64,000 nucleotides of DNA from MAG-120802 sp049430265 (lineage in GTDB: Bacteria > Actinomycetota > Actinomycetes > Nanopelagicales > Nanopelagicaceae), in assembly GCA_049430265.1 (NCBI GenBank), contig JBMTBW010000002.1, positions 121,521 through 185,520 of the forward strand, in the 5' to 3' direction. The notes beneath the pieces are model-generated. The model made no database searches. It was not told the DNA's origin and saw nothing but the letters and a program-made list of their open reading frames with translations. The position numbers and the translations under genes were made by a program. Below, piece after piece: positions 50,508 to 59,381 of this stretch (its first letter is position 1; each line of letters begins with the position of its first letter).

Positions 50508-51664
50508 AGGCTCTGCGCCTTTGTTTCATCTCGATGCTTACGCAGATAGGTCATAAAGGGAGTTCCGCCTGTACCAACAGCTGATGGGTTTCCTGGGGCT
50601 TTCTGGGCCTGGGCATGAATGTATTGCCCTGCATACTCAAGATGCATCGCTCTAAAATCTGCAACTAGCTCAACAGATTGGTTAAAGAGCTCTGTTGTTG
50701 AGGCGCGATTAACCTTCTTAACAAACTCCCGCACCGATGGACCTGCCTCAACAGCTTCAATAAATGCCACATGCTTTGGCGGCATATATTCGCGCATCTC
50801 CATTAGATACTCTCGAAGCTCATCTCTTTCATGTTCAATACCTAAGACTCCATCTAGTGCTGGAACAATTGCGCTCTGGGCGCCAGTCTCTCCTCGATAA
50901 GTCATTCCCTTGCCGCCAAGTGCCTCAACGCCTTCATAAACAACGCCATTTGGAAGAGCTGGGTTATTGCGCCAGCCAAAGATATATGGCCTGACCCTAT
51001 GGAAATAAACATATGGATCACACTTCTCCGGCATTCGAGCCAATACGTCATACATACTCTTGATGCCATCTCTTAGTTGAGTAAGAGCGATATCTAGTGC
51101 GTCGCTATCGTTAGCAACCACTGCCTTCTGGGCGAGTTCTATTGCATGAAGTGCAATTCCAGCCTTTTTTTCAATATCAATGTGAATGAGAATGAACCAC
51201 TCTTCATCCTGTCCCCCAAGGAAACATTGCAAGAGTGCGATATTGCCGCACTCAATTTCTTTTTTTGGATCGAGGCGATACCAGTTATCAATTGAGTATG
51301 AGACATAGCTAAGAATTGGCGGGCGACCAACTTTGACCCCTAGCTCATACCAAGGCTTTGCTAAAACTGCAGGAATCACATGGGCTGCATCGTTTTCTGA
51401 CCATTGATAGGCCATGCCGATATAGGAAAGGGCGAGCATTGCACGTCTAACTTCGCCCTCGCTTGCTAGCGCATCCATTTTGAATGGTGGAAGTGATTTA
51501 ACCCGGACCCTAAAATCTGAGCCCATTAGATATTTAGGTAAGTTTCGCGCCATCTCATCCCAAGCCGCATTTGCATCTGATAGTGATGCAACTGGATCGC
51601 TATGTTGCATATAGCCAAACTCTTTAGAGAGGCCAAAAGCTTCTAGAGATACTGACTTACTCAT
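50504..51664 (-). CDS. Indoleamine 2,3-dioxygenase
   Basis: 386-aa heme enzyme that oxidises tryptophan (or other indoles) to N-formylkynurenine. It aligns by eye with animal and fungal IDO: RPYIFGWRNNPALPNGVVYEG, GETGAQSAIVPALDGVLGIEH, MREYMPPKHVAFI, SVREFV, the proximal heme histidine in FRAMHLEYAGQYI near residue 340, and GTGGTPFMTYLRKHRDET near the end. ATG at 51664 is used; a GTG at 51676 adds four residues. No other kynurenine-pathway gene is adjacent. Confidence 0.92.
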   Translation of the reverse strand: MSKSVSLEAFGLSKEFGYMQHSDPVASLSDANAAWDEMARNLPKYLMGSDFRVRVKSLPPFKMDALASEGEVRRAMLALSYIGMAYQWSENDAAHVIPAVLAKPWYELGVKVGRPPILSYVSYSIDNWYRLDPKKEIECGNIALLQCFLGGQDEEWFILIHIDIEKKAGIALHAIELAQKAVVANDSDALDIALTQLRDGIKSMYDVLARMPEKCDPYVYFHRVRPYIFGWRNNPALPNGVVYEGVEALGGKGMTYRGETGAQSAIVPALDGVLGIEHERDELREYLMEMREYMPPKHVAFIEAVEAGPSVREFVKKVNRASTTELFNQSVELVADFRAMHLEYAGQYIHAQAQKAPGNPSAVGTGGTPFMTYLRKHRDETKAQSL

Positions 51665-51792
51665 CTTGTTAACCACTCTCTATCCTGGAGTACTTGAGTA
51701 CTTCTATGAAATTACAGTATTTGAGCCTAGTGGCCTAAGAGAGGGGCCACAAGTGACTTCCCTGGGCATTAAGAATTTATTTGTCGGGCTAG

Positions 51793-51798
51793 TAGGGT
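51793..51798 (+). promoter_or_regulatory. -10 element of leaderless PH-domain gene (copy A)
   Basis: TAGGGT, 6 nt spacer, ATG at 51805. No Shine-Dalgarno is present. Confidence 0.5.
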
Positions 51799-51804
51799 CT
51801 GACT

Positions 51805-52380
51805 ATGGAGATAATCTCAACATTTAGAGCAACTAGTTCAGTACTCCTGGGTTATATAGGAATCGGATTACTTCTTGGCTCACTTGCACAAAGCCTTTTT
51901 TATGGGAGCAGAGAAGAATTGATCTCTTCAGCTCCCTATCTATACCTCATCGCAGCCCTGATTTATCTAGTGATGATTCGTCCAAAGTTGAAAATCTACG
52001 CCTCACACATTGAAGTGATCAATCCACTAAGCACTCATAAAATTCCTTGGAAATACATATCAGCGATTGAAACCAAATACTGCCTGACTATGACTTTGCA
52101 GGATAAGACAATCAAAGCCTGGGCTGCAGTTGCACCGAGTCGCTATCACTTCAAGAGAGTGCACCCCACTGATTTTCGTGGCGTAAATCTTGAAAATAGC
52201 GAACTAGTACGTCCAAGCGACTCCCCGCTGACAGATTCAGGCGCAGCCGCCTATATATCTCGCCAAGAATGGATAAGAAGGAGAAGCTTGGAGAGCAAAT
52301 TAGCTCCAGAATCGCGAAGGATTAGTGGTATTTTTTACATTCCCATTGCAATAAGTGTTCTATTCATAATATTTAGATAA
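51805..52380 (+). CDS. Membrane-anchored PH-domain protein, copy A
   Basis: 191-aa protein with two N-terminal membrane segments (about 12-32 and 42-60), then a bacterial PH-like domain (about 63-130: LKIYASHIEVINPLSTHKIPWKYISAIE) with the W/AAVAPSRYH strand, and a last hydrophobic stretch at the C-terminus. Resembles the bPH_6 group (PF10756) of Actinobacteria. A paralogue with the same end motif (RYH..HP...SGAA) lies at 58782. Both sit convergent to an oppC gene. Function unknown. Confidence 0.78.
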   Translation: MEIISTFRATSSVLLGYIGIGLLLGSLAQSLFYGSREELISSAPYLYLIAALIYLVMIRPKLKIYASHIEVINPLSTHKIPWKYISAIETKYCLTMTLQDKTIKAWAAVAPSRYHFKRVHPTDFRGVNLENSELVRPSDSPLTDSGAAAYISRQEWIRRRSLESKLAPESRRISGIFYIPIAISVLFIIFR

Positions 52381-52382
52381 CT

Positions 52383-53468
52383 TTATTCTTTGTTTCTAAT
52401 TCCCACCATCGCTCGTAATCTCTCTTTTTTGCTAATCGCCCTTTTTTGTCTTGGATCAAAAGCATCTCTCAGTCCATCACCAATAAAGTTTATGGAGAGA
52501 GCAATTGCAATGATGAAGAATCCTGGATACCAGAAGAGCCAGGGGCGAGTGGAGAAAGCCGCCTGATAGTTGCTTATCAATAGGCCGAGTGAGACATCGG
52601 GTGAAACAACTCCAAAGCCGAGATATGAAAGCGCAGTCTCAAGCAAAATTGCTCCAGAGAGAAGTAAGGTAACTGAGACAATAATAACTCCAACTGCATT
52701 TGGCAAAATATGCTTGAAAATAATACGGCGCGCAGATGCCCCAGCTACTCTGGCAGCATCCACGAACTCCCTTTCACGAAGGGAAAGGAATTCACCTCGA
52801 ACAAGTCTTGAGAGCCCAGTCCAGGCGAAGAGGCCTAAATAAACGGCCAAAACTGCTGCCCCTAGGTTTCCAAACTTTGCGCCGATCACCGCTCCAATAA
52901 TCACTGAAGGTATGGTGATGATAAAGTCTGTAAAGCGCATTAAAACCGCATCAATCCAGCCTCTAAAGTATCCCGCAACTGCTCCTACAACGATGCCAAT
53001 GGTGGCGGCAAAAAACCCAATGATGAACATAACCATCACGGATCGCTGCGCCCCTCTCATTACTAGCGCAAAATAATCGCGGCCAATGTCATCTTGGCCA
53101 AATGGGTGCTCTCCAAAACCAATACCTGCTCCTCCAAGCCATTTTGGTTTCAGTGAGATTGTTGGGCAACCAACAGTACCATCTGGACAACCTTCATAAA
53201 GCAACGGAGGAAGGTCATCAGTTTTATGCTTCCACCAACCATTAATCGATATCGGGCCAATCTTTGAATCAATCGCTGAGAAAACAAAAATAATTATTGA
53301 AATAAGCATTCCCACTGAGAATACCGCAGCTCTATGACGTAAAAAGCGCTTTAAAACAATCTGGCTCTGACTTAAGCCAGCAGTTTCTTTATTGGCAATT
53401 GCATTCTCGCCAGTCAAATCAAGATTTTCACTTACTTGTTTCTTCTTGCCAAGCTTGAGAATTTTCAC
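52383..53468 (-). CDS. Peptide ABC transporter permease OppC-like, copy A
   Basis: 361-aa second permease of a peptide importer. After a cytoplasmic N-tail and helix 1 there is a ~75-residue extracytoplasmic loop with the paired cysteines EGCPDGTVGCPTI, then HPFGQDDIGRD and the usual core with the EAA loop EFVDAARVAGASARRIIFKHILPNAVG and LLETALSYLGFGV. It overlaps oppB by 4 bp. The core is nearly the same as copy B, while the loop differs, so ligand contacts may have diverged. Confidence 0.92.
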   Translation of the reverse strand: MKILKLGKKKQVSENLDLTGENAIANKETAGLSQSQIVLKRFLRHRAAVFSVGMLISIIIFVFSAIDSKIGPISINGWWKHKTDDLPPLLYEGCPDGTVGCPTISLKPKWLGGAGIGFGEHPFGQDDIGRDYFALVMRGAQRSVMVMFIIGFFAATIGIVVGAVAGYFRGWIDAVLMRFTDFIITIPSVIIGAVIGAKFGNLGAAVLAVYLGLFAWTGLSRLVRGEFLSLREREFVDAARVAGASARRIIFKHILPNAVGVIIVSVTLLLSGAILLETALSYLGFGVVSPDVSLGLLISNYQAAFSTRPWLFWYPGFFIIAIALSINFIGDGLRDAFDPRQKRAISKKERLRAMVGIRNKE

Positions 53469-55009
53469 TTTCCACTCCCAGCTCTAATGCGTGGGTCAAG
53501 GGCTGAATAAAGCAAATCTGCAATTAAATTGGCTAAAACAGCCAGAGTAGCTGTTATGAAGAAGACTCCCATTAGGAGATTTAGGTCAATAGTCGAAATT
53601 GCCTTATTAAAGAGGGTTCCCATTCCATACCAACCAAATACTCGCTCAGTAATAATAGCTCCACCAATAATACCAACGATATCTGCCACCAAAATTGTAG
53701 TTAGCGGAATGAGAGTATTCCTAAATGCATGGCGCATAATTACAGTACGCTCAGTTAATCCCTTTGCTCTTGCAGTTCTTATGTAATCCTGATTTAAAAC
53801 TTCCAAAAGTGTTCCTCTAGAGAAGCGGACATATCCTGCTAGGGAAATCAAAGTTAATGCAATTGTTGGCAAAACAAGGTGGACAAGAATATCTAATGTT
53901 CTTATCCAATAATCTTCTTGCGGCAATAGCGGCTTAGATTGACCGAATGTTGGGACAGGACGGTAATTGACCGCATCCTCGCTCATGTATGCGCTCCAAG
54001 TTCTCATGTATTTGTCCACCACAATCAAAAAGGCAGATAGGAGCGCAGTCAAAATTGTGGTTCTGATCAGTGGCCCTCGATCAATGCGCGAGAAGAAGAG
54101 TGAAGTAATTGTGGCCACAAATATGGTTACAACGCCCAGGCCCAAAATTTGCAAAATAGATGTTTGGGAATTAAAAATAGACTGGATTGGGAAATACCAG
54201 CCTAATGTAAGAACTGACATGGTGAGGGAGGCATTTAATGCAGTTCTATTTGATAACCCAACTGATATATGAGTGACTGCAAATGCAATTCCCACAGATA
54301 GAAGGAAAACAACGACTGGTCCAAGCCTTGGATTTGTGAACCATCCCAAAATTTCCAAACTTTTTATTGAAACGGCTGTGAAGATAAGCACTGTTGAGAA
54401 AATCAGCCAGAACTTTCCTCGGCTCCTAGTCAAAACGGAAGCCCAAAAGACTGCCGTAAGTAAGCTTAATGATAGGAGCCACCCAAATGGTATCTTTGGA
54501 TCAGATAAGAAATTATTAAACTGAATTGCCATATATTGCTTTAGTAGCACTGCTACCCAAAAAATTGGAAGTGAAAAAAGTAAAAACGCAAAAAATGTCA
54601 TTGTGTAATCAAAACGCGAATATTGACGCAGCGCACTAGCAATTCCAATGGCAATTCCAATTACGATAGCAACAAAGGTGGCTACAAAAACTAGACGAAT
54701 GCTGACTGGAATTGCATTTCCTATTTCGGTAGCAACGCTTAAGCTATCTCGAGTCAATCCAAAGTCAGCCTTGCCCCAAAAGATACCTACAACCCCCTTG
54801 AGCCAGATGAAGTAACGAAGCGGAGGCGGGACATCTAGGCGGAGCTGTCGGGTTAAATCAATAATTGCCTGGGCAGCCCCAGGATCATCGGAGAAGCGCA
54901 GTTCACCAATGGGGTCTCCAGAAATTGCGGCAAGATTGTAAAGAATAAAACTGGAACCGAAGAGGATTAGAAATAGAATGCCAAGACGTCTGATTACATA
55001 TGCCAACAT
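53465..55009 (-). CDS. Peptide ABC transporter permease OppB-like, enlarged, copy A
   Basis: 514-aa first permease, much longer than the usual ~310 aa. The normal N-terminal half (YVIRRLGILFLILFGSSF ... TFFAFLLFSLPIFWVAVLL) and C-terminal half (LALTLISLAGYVRFSRGTLLEVLNQDYIRTARAKGLTERTV) are separated by about 200 residues with around six extra hydrophobic segments. ATG at 55009, behind AGGAGAG, is used; the frame is open to 55081. It follows oppA after a hairpin. Confidence 0.9.
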   Translation of the reverse strand: MLAYVIRRLGILFLILFGSSFILYNLAAISGDPIGELRFSDDPGAAQAIIDLTRQLRLDVPPPLRYFIWLKGVVGIFWGKADFGLTRDSLSVATEIGNAIPVSIRLVFVATFVAIVIGIAIGIASALRQYSRFDYTMTFFAFLLFSLPIFWVAVLLKQYMAIQFNNFLSDPKIPFGWLLSLSLLTAVFWASVLTRSRGKFWLIFSTVLIFTAVSIKSLEILGWFTNPRLGPVVVFLLSVGIAFAVTHISVGLSNRTALNASLTMSVLTLGWYFPIQSIFNSQTSILQILGLGVVTIFVATITSLFFSRIDRGPLIRTTILTALLSAFLIVVDKYMRTWSAYMSEDAVNYRPVPTFGQSKPLLPQEDYWIRTLDILVHLVLPTIALTLISLAGYVRFSRGTLLEVLNQDYIRTARAKGLTERTVIMRHAFRNTLIPLTTILVADIVGIIGGAIITERVFGWYGMGTLFNKAISTIDLNLLMGVFFITATLAVLANLIADLLYSALDPRIRAGSGK

Positions 55010-55043
55010 CTCAATCTCTCCTCTTTTATGGATAAAACGGAGA

Positions 55044-55074
55044 GATACAGTGGCGCAAAACGCACCACTGTATC
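55044..55074 (-). other. Intercistronic hairpin between oppA and oppB, copy A
   Basis: Ten-bp perfect arms GATACAGTGG (55044-55053) and CCACTGTATC (55065-55074) around CGCAAAACGCA, which can add two more pairs past one mismatch. No T run. Same position as the hairpins in the iron transporter and in copy B. Confidence 0.75.
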
Positions 55075-55118
55075 TGACCACATAAGCTAAAAAGCTACCT
55101 AATTTTTAGGATAACTCT

Positions 55119-56963
55119 CTAGTAGCTCCACTCCCACCAGTTCCATACCAATGTTGGTGAGTAGACCGCAGGCTTTATGCCTGAGAGATCTTTGTTTACG
55201 GCTGTAACTTGTGGATGCTGGAATACACCAACAGTTATGCCTTGATCATGAATGATGCGCTCTGCAGCAATAAACTTCTGCGCGAGCACGGTTCGTGACA
55301 TTGGGGTGCTTAGTGAATCCATCAAAGTGGTAAGCGCTGGGATATTTACACCCATGCGATTATTTGATCCACCAAGCTTAAAGTTAGCAGCACTTCCTGC
55401 CTGAGCATTAGATGTTTGAACATATGCAAAGAAGACTGCATCATATTCAGTGAATCCAATACGAGGGCTCCAAGCTGCTTGCACATCGCCGACTAAATCA
55501 AATCCGCACTTAGCCATATTTGCCTTAGCTAGGGCGAACTGATTTGCACGGCGTTCATTATTTCCAGGGACTTGGATCTTGATCTTTAGAGGCTTAGCAA
55601 CAGTAACTTCTGGTGCATACTTCTTGATCAAGGCACGAGCTCGCTTATTCAACTCTTCCTGGGTTCCGGTATAGAACTTAGATCCATTGGCACGAACTAC
55701 GTTGTCGTAAATATCGCTACCAGGCAAGGTGAAGGTTGAACCTAATACAACCGATGCTGGATCAAATGGTTTGATCAGCTTGTCAACAATTTCTTGCCTT
55801 GGAACGCACATCAAGAATGCTTGGCGAAGTGCTCGAGCCTTTTCGCCAAATTTTGCGGCAAATGGACCGTTGTATTCAGGTTGATTAGGATCATTGGCAT
55901 TCTTGCCTAGACGAGTATCAAAATGCTCATAAATTGCAGCTGAAGTTCCAACTACCTTGACGGAAGAGATCTTCTTAAGAGCTGCTAGAGCATCAGCCGT
56001 AACCTGACCCTGGTAAACGTCCAATTCGCCATTGGAAAGTGCCTGGCTGGCGGCTGTTCCATCGGTGATATAGCGGAATACAACGGTATCAATATCACCC
56101 TTAAAAGCAGGACCCGAATTATAACGAGGGTTCTTCTTCATGGTTACTGATTGCTTATCTACTGCTGAACTTACGATGTAACCACCGTTTCCAACAAAGA
56201 GAAGAGGATTTGTGCTTGAAGTAACGGTCGTAATTTTGTAGTTAGTGTTGTAGACAGTAGCCAATTTCTTTAGAAATGCTGTGTCCTTAGCAAAGAAAGC
56301 TTTTTCGAAATCAGCAGTTGCATCCACGTTTACTGCTACTGGCTGGAGGGAAGTCTTTCCGTCAGCAATAAGAACCATGGTGTGCACAGCTGATGGTCCT
56401 GGGGCATAAAGCTTCCAGTCTGCAAACTTACCCTTGAAGCTAACCGTGATAGACATTTTGTCTGCGCTCAGAACAGGATCTCCAACTACAAACTGATCCC
56501 AGGTTGAAGAGTATCCAGCTGAGTCAAATGCTGAAGCGGTAGCGCTCTTAGGATCGCCAAGCCCCGCAGCAATTGCATAGGCATTACTTCTGGTTACATG
56601 GCTAAGTAGGAGATTGACCGCAGTGATTGGTGTTCCATCCGAAAATACTCGTCCTGGAGCAACGGTGTATGTAATTTTAAACTTTGAGCCGGATCCTGAA
56701 GCTCTCTGGGTTCCAAAAACAGTATTATCGATGTAATTACCTTTATCATCAAAGTAACCAAAGCCAATACCACTCATATATGAAACCGCTGTATTAGCGG
56801 TCAGGTTCATGTTCTTCTGACCAGTGTTAAACCCAGTTAATGGATTTGTCTCGTGAAAGACGATGGTGTTTCTTGCTCCTTGGGCTGGCGCTAATATTCC
56901 CGCAACCAGACCTAAAGAAGCCAGGGCTACAAGTCCTACTCGTAGCTTGTGCTTTTTATTCAT
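55119..56963 (-). CDS. Peptide ABC transporter binding protein OppA-like, copy A
   Basis: 614-aa family 5 extracellular solute-binding protein. Sec signal peptide (ALASLGLVAGILAPAQG, residues 13-29) without a lipobox cysteine, then the binding fold: GRVFSDGTPITAVNLLLSHV, NPLLFVGNGGYIVSSAVDKQ, VVFRYITDGTAASQALSNGELDVYQG, RQAFLMCVPRQEIVDKLIKP. GGAG precedes the ATG. First gene of oppA-oppB-oppC copy A. Substrate is likely oligopeptides but not shown. Confidence 0.9.
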   Translation of the reverse strand: MNKKHKLRVGLVALASLGLVAGILAPAQGARNTIVFHETNPLTGFNTGQKNMNLTANTAVSYMSGIGFGYFDDKGNYIDNTVFGTQRASGSGSKFKITYTVAPGRVFSDGTPITAVNLLLSHVTRSNAYAIAAGLGDPKSATASAFDSAGYSSTWDQFVVGDPVLSADKMSITVSFKGKFADWKLYAPGPSAVHTMVLIADGKTSLQPVAVNVDATADFEKAFFAKDTAFLKKLATVYNTNYKITTVTSSTNPLLFVGNGGYIVSSAVDKQSVTMKKNPRYNSGPAFKGDIDTVVFRYITDGTAASQALSNGELDVYQGQVTADALAALKKISSVKVVGTSAAIYEHFDTRLGKNANDPNQPEYNGPFAAKFGEKARALRQAFLMCVPRQEIVDKLIKPFDPASVVLGSTFTLPGSDIYDNVVRANGSKFYTGTQEELNKRARALIKKYAPEVTVAKPLKIKIQVPGNNERRANQFALAKANMAKCGFDLVGDVQAAWSPRIGFTEYDAVFFAYVQTSNAQAGSAANFKLGGSNNRMGVNIPALTTLMDSLSTPMSRTVLAQKFIAAERIIHDQGITVGVFQHPQVTAVNKDLSGIKPAVYSPTLVWNWWEWSY

Positions 56964-57095
56964 TAGTTCTCCTTGTCCGAGGGAAGCTCTAGCCCAGAGA
57001 TGGAAAACTCACCACCCTTTAGCCTTTGCTTTTGGGAGAGTTTGCCGAAAAATGGCAGTTATTGCAATTGAAATTAGTCTGCAAATACAACTCTT

Positions 57096-58742
57096 TTATA
57101 ACTTTCCAGCCAGACGAGCCTCGCGTCTCTTCTTCTGCTCAGCAGGGTTAGGGACAGGAACGGCGGCAATAAGGCGCTTTGTGTAAGGGTGCTTAGCTCG
57201 CTTAAGAATCTCATCTCTCTCGCCAACTTCAACCAAAAGTCCATCTTGCATCACTGCAATTCTATGAGCCAGAATGTCTACTACAGCTAAGTCATGGCTA
57301 ATAAACAAACAAGCAAACTTCAATTTATCTTGCAAATCAAGTAATAATTCAAGGAAGCGGGCTTGAACTGAAACATCAAGTGCTGAAGTTGGTTCATCTG
57401 CAATCAACAAATCTGGGGTGAGGGCAAGCGCTCTTGCAATGCCCACTCTCTGCCTCTGTCCTCCTGAGAGTTCATGAGGAAAACGGTTTCGGTAAGAACG
57501 AGGGAGTTCCACTTGTTCAAGCAAATCCTCAACTCTCTTATTTAATTCATCACCCTTTGCAAGCTTTGCAAGAAAAATCGGTTCACCGATTGATTCACCA
57601 ATTGGAAGGCGAGGATTTAGTGACGACGCCGGATCCTGGAAGACAATTCCGGTGTGGCGACGAAGAGTGAAAAGATCTTTTTGCGAGGCATTGCTTATAT
57701 CTCTACCAACAATTTCAAGTTTGCCAGATTTTATTGGGAGTAATCCAATAGCAGCTCTTCCCACGGTAGTTTTGCCCGAGCCAGATTCTCCTACAAGGCC
57801 CACAATTTCACCTGGGAAGATCTCCAGGGAGAAATCTCTAACTGCCACAAACTCTGGAATTCGACCTCTTTTTGGATATGCAATTGTTACATTCTCTAGT
57901 TTAATTACAGGGGCCTGCTTACGAGCAGATGCATCTAGAGAACGCTTTGCTGATGTTCCAAGCTCTGGAACTGCAGCTAGAAGTTCCTTGGAGTAAGGAT
58001 GCTTTGGAGAATTAAATATTTGATCAGCTGAGCCATGCTCAACTGTTAGCCCATCCTTCATAACTAGAATCTCATCAGCCATATCGGCCACAACACCCAT
58101 GTCATGTGTGATTAACAGAATCGCTGAATTAAGACGAGTTTTTAAGTTGCGCATTAAATCCAAGATTTCCGCTTGAATCGTTACATCAAGAGCAGTAGTT
58201 GGCTCATCGGCTATCAAGAGGCCTGGATCGCAGGCTAGGGCTTGGGCAATCATTGCCCTTTGGCGTTGTCCACCGGAGAGTTGATGGGGATACTTGTCAA
58301 AGGAAAGTTCAGGATCTGGAATCTCTACCATCGTTATTAATTCAACGGCCCTAATCCGCGCCTGCTTTGGCCCCATGTCAAAGTGAGTTCTAAGAGTTTC
58401 TACTATCTGAAAACCAATCGTGTAAACCGGATTTAGCGCAGTCATTGGCTCTTGGAAAATATATGCCACTTCTTTTCCACGAGCTTTTCGTAAAGCGCTA
58501 GGTGAGGCGCCAAGCATTTCGATACCATTGACTTTCACGCTTCCCGAAGTTCTTGCATTCGATGCAAGTAGATTCATAACGCCAAGTGCGGTAGTTGATT
58601 TGCCAGAGCCAGATTCACCAACGATTGCCAGAGTACCGCCTGCTTTAACATCAAAGTTCATCTTGATTGCGGCTGGATACCAGACCCCATCAACCCAGAA
58701 TTCAACAGTGAAATCTCGAACTTGAAGAATTGGTTGAGACAT
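57096..58742 (-). CDS. Peptide ABC transporter ATPase, fused DppD-DppF type
   Basis: 548-aa protein with two full ATPase domains. First: Walker A GESGSGKSTT at 43-52, signature LSGGQRQRAMIAQA, Walker B LLIADEPTTALD. Second: GESGSGKTTV near 325, LSGGQRQRVGIARA, LLIADEPTSALD. Each is followed by the oligopeptide-type C-terminal piece (HPYSKELLAAVP and HPYTKRLIAAVPVPNP). It is the only peptide ATPase in view, so it may energise both Opp copies. It lies downstream of oppC copy B, with the antisense PH gene in between. Confidence 0.93.
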   Translation of the reverse strand: MSQPILQVRDFTVEFWVDGVWYPAAIKMNFDVKAGGTLAIVGESGSGKSTTALGVMNLLASNARTSGSVKVNGIEMLGASPSALRKARGKEVAYIFQEPMTALNPVYTIGFQIVETLRTHFDMGPKQARIRAVELITMVEIPDPELSFDKYPHQLSGGQRQRAMIAQALACDPGLLIADEPTTALDVTIQAEILDLMRNLKTRLNSAILLITHDMGVVADMADEILVMKDGLTVEHGSADQIFNSPKHPYSKELLAAVPELGTSAKRSLDASARKQAPVIKLENVTIAYPKRGRIPEFVAVRDFSLEIFPGEIVGLVGESGSGKTTVGRAAIGLLPIKSGKLEIVGRDISNASQKDLFTLRRHTGIVFQDPASSLNPRLPIGESIGEPIFLAKLAKGDELNKRVEDLLEQVELPRSYRNRFPHELSGGQRQRVGIARALALTPDLLIADEPTSALDVSVQARFLELLLDLQDKLKFACLFISHDLAVVDILAHRIAVMQDGLLVEVGERDEILKRAKHPYTKRLIAAVPVPNPAEQKKRREARLAGKL

Positions 58743-58781
58743 CTATGCCGCCCTTTCATCTGTCCGTGAGATGATGCCCTT

Positions 58782-59381
58782 ATGAGCAACGTCGAAAATT
58801 TTCGACCCCGAAGTGGCTATCTTCTCGCTTTTACCGCCTATTTTGCAATTAGCTCTTTTTCCTACGTAAATATCTTGGATTACGGCTTTCAAGGTGGTTT
58901 GCCCAGTATCGTTTGGGGCTTGTGGCTCTGCGCCCTGCTTTATTTGATTTTCATACATCCCAAAGTCATCTTCTCTGACGAGGGAGTTGTGATTGTTAAT
59001 CCTATGAAGAAGATCACCATTGGTTGGCAGGAAATCTCCGAAATTGACGCTCGATTCACAATGTATGTAGATCATCTCCCAACTGGGGTGAGGTATCACG
59101 CCTTTGCTGCTCAAGCCCCAGGTCGATATCACAGCAGAAACATCCATCCGAATGAAGTTAAGGGACTTCGAATTGGTGAAAGCGGAATGATTAGGGCTGG
59201 AGAGAGTCCCAGGAGTAATTCGGGCGCTGCTACGGCTATCGCTCGAGCCAGGCAGGAAAACTTCAGAAAGTCTGGACATCTCACTGGCCTTAATTTCGCT
59301 ATCGCAGTCAACAAATCCGGACTGCTCATAATTACAACACTTTTGACTCTCGCCCTGGTTATTCAATTTTTTCATGCTTAA
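58782..59381 (+). CDS. Membrane-anchored PH-domain protein, copy B
   Basis: 199-aa paralogue of the 51805 protein: two N-terminal hydrophobic segments (about 10-30 and 40-60), a PH-like domain (SDEGVVIVNPMKKITIGWQEISEI) and the shared FAAQAPGRYHSRNIHP and SNSGAATAIARARQE motifs, ending in another hydrophobic stretch. A GATGAT -10-like element ends 6 nt before the ATG. It is on the opposite strand to the surrounding Opp genes and shares TTAA with the stop of oppC copy B. Confidence 0.78.
   Translation: MSNVENFRPRSGYLLAFTAYFAISSFSYVNILDYGFQGGLPSIVWGLWLCALLYLIFIHPKVIFSDEGVVIVNPMKKITIGWQEISEIDARFTMYVDHLPTGVRYHAFAAQAPGRYHSRNIHPNEVKGLRIGESGMIRAGESPRSNSGAATAIARARQENFRKSGHLTGLNFAIAVNKSGLLIITTLLTLALVIQFFHA

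Noticed and set aside
58743..59375. 210-codon minus-strand frame that exactly fills the gap between oppC copy B and dppDF
   Set aside because: It is antisense to the PH-domain gene, whose paralogue at 51805 proves the plus-strand reading. The minus-strand translation has no recognisable features. It was considered because its position fits the operon.
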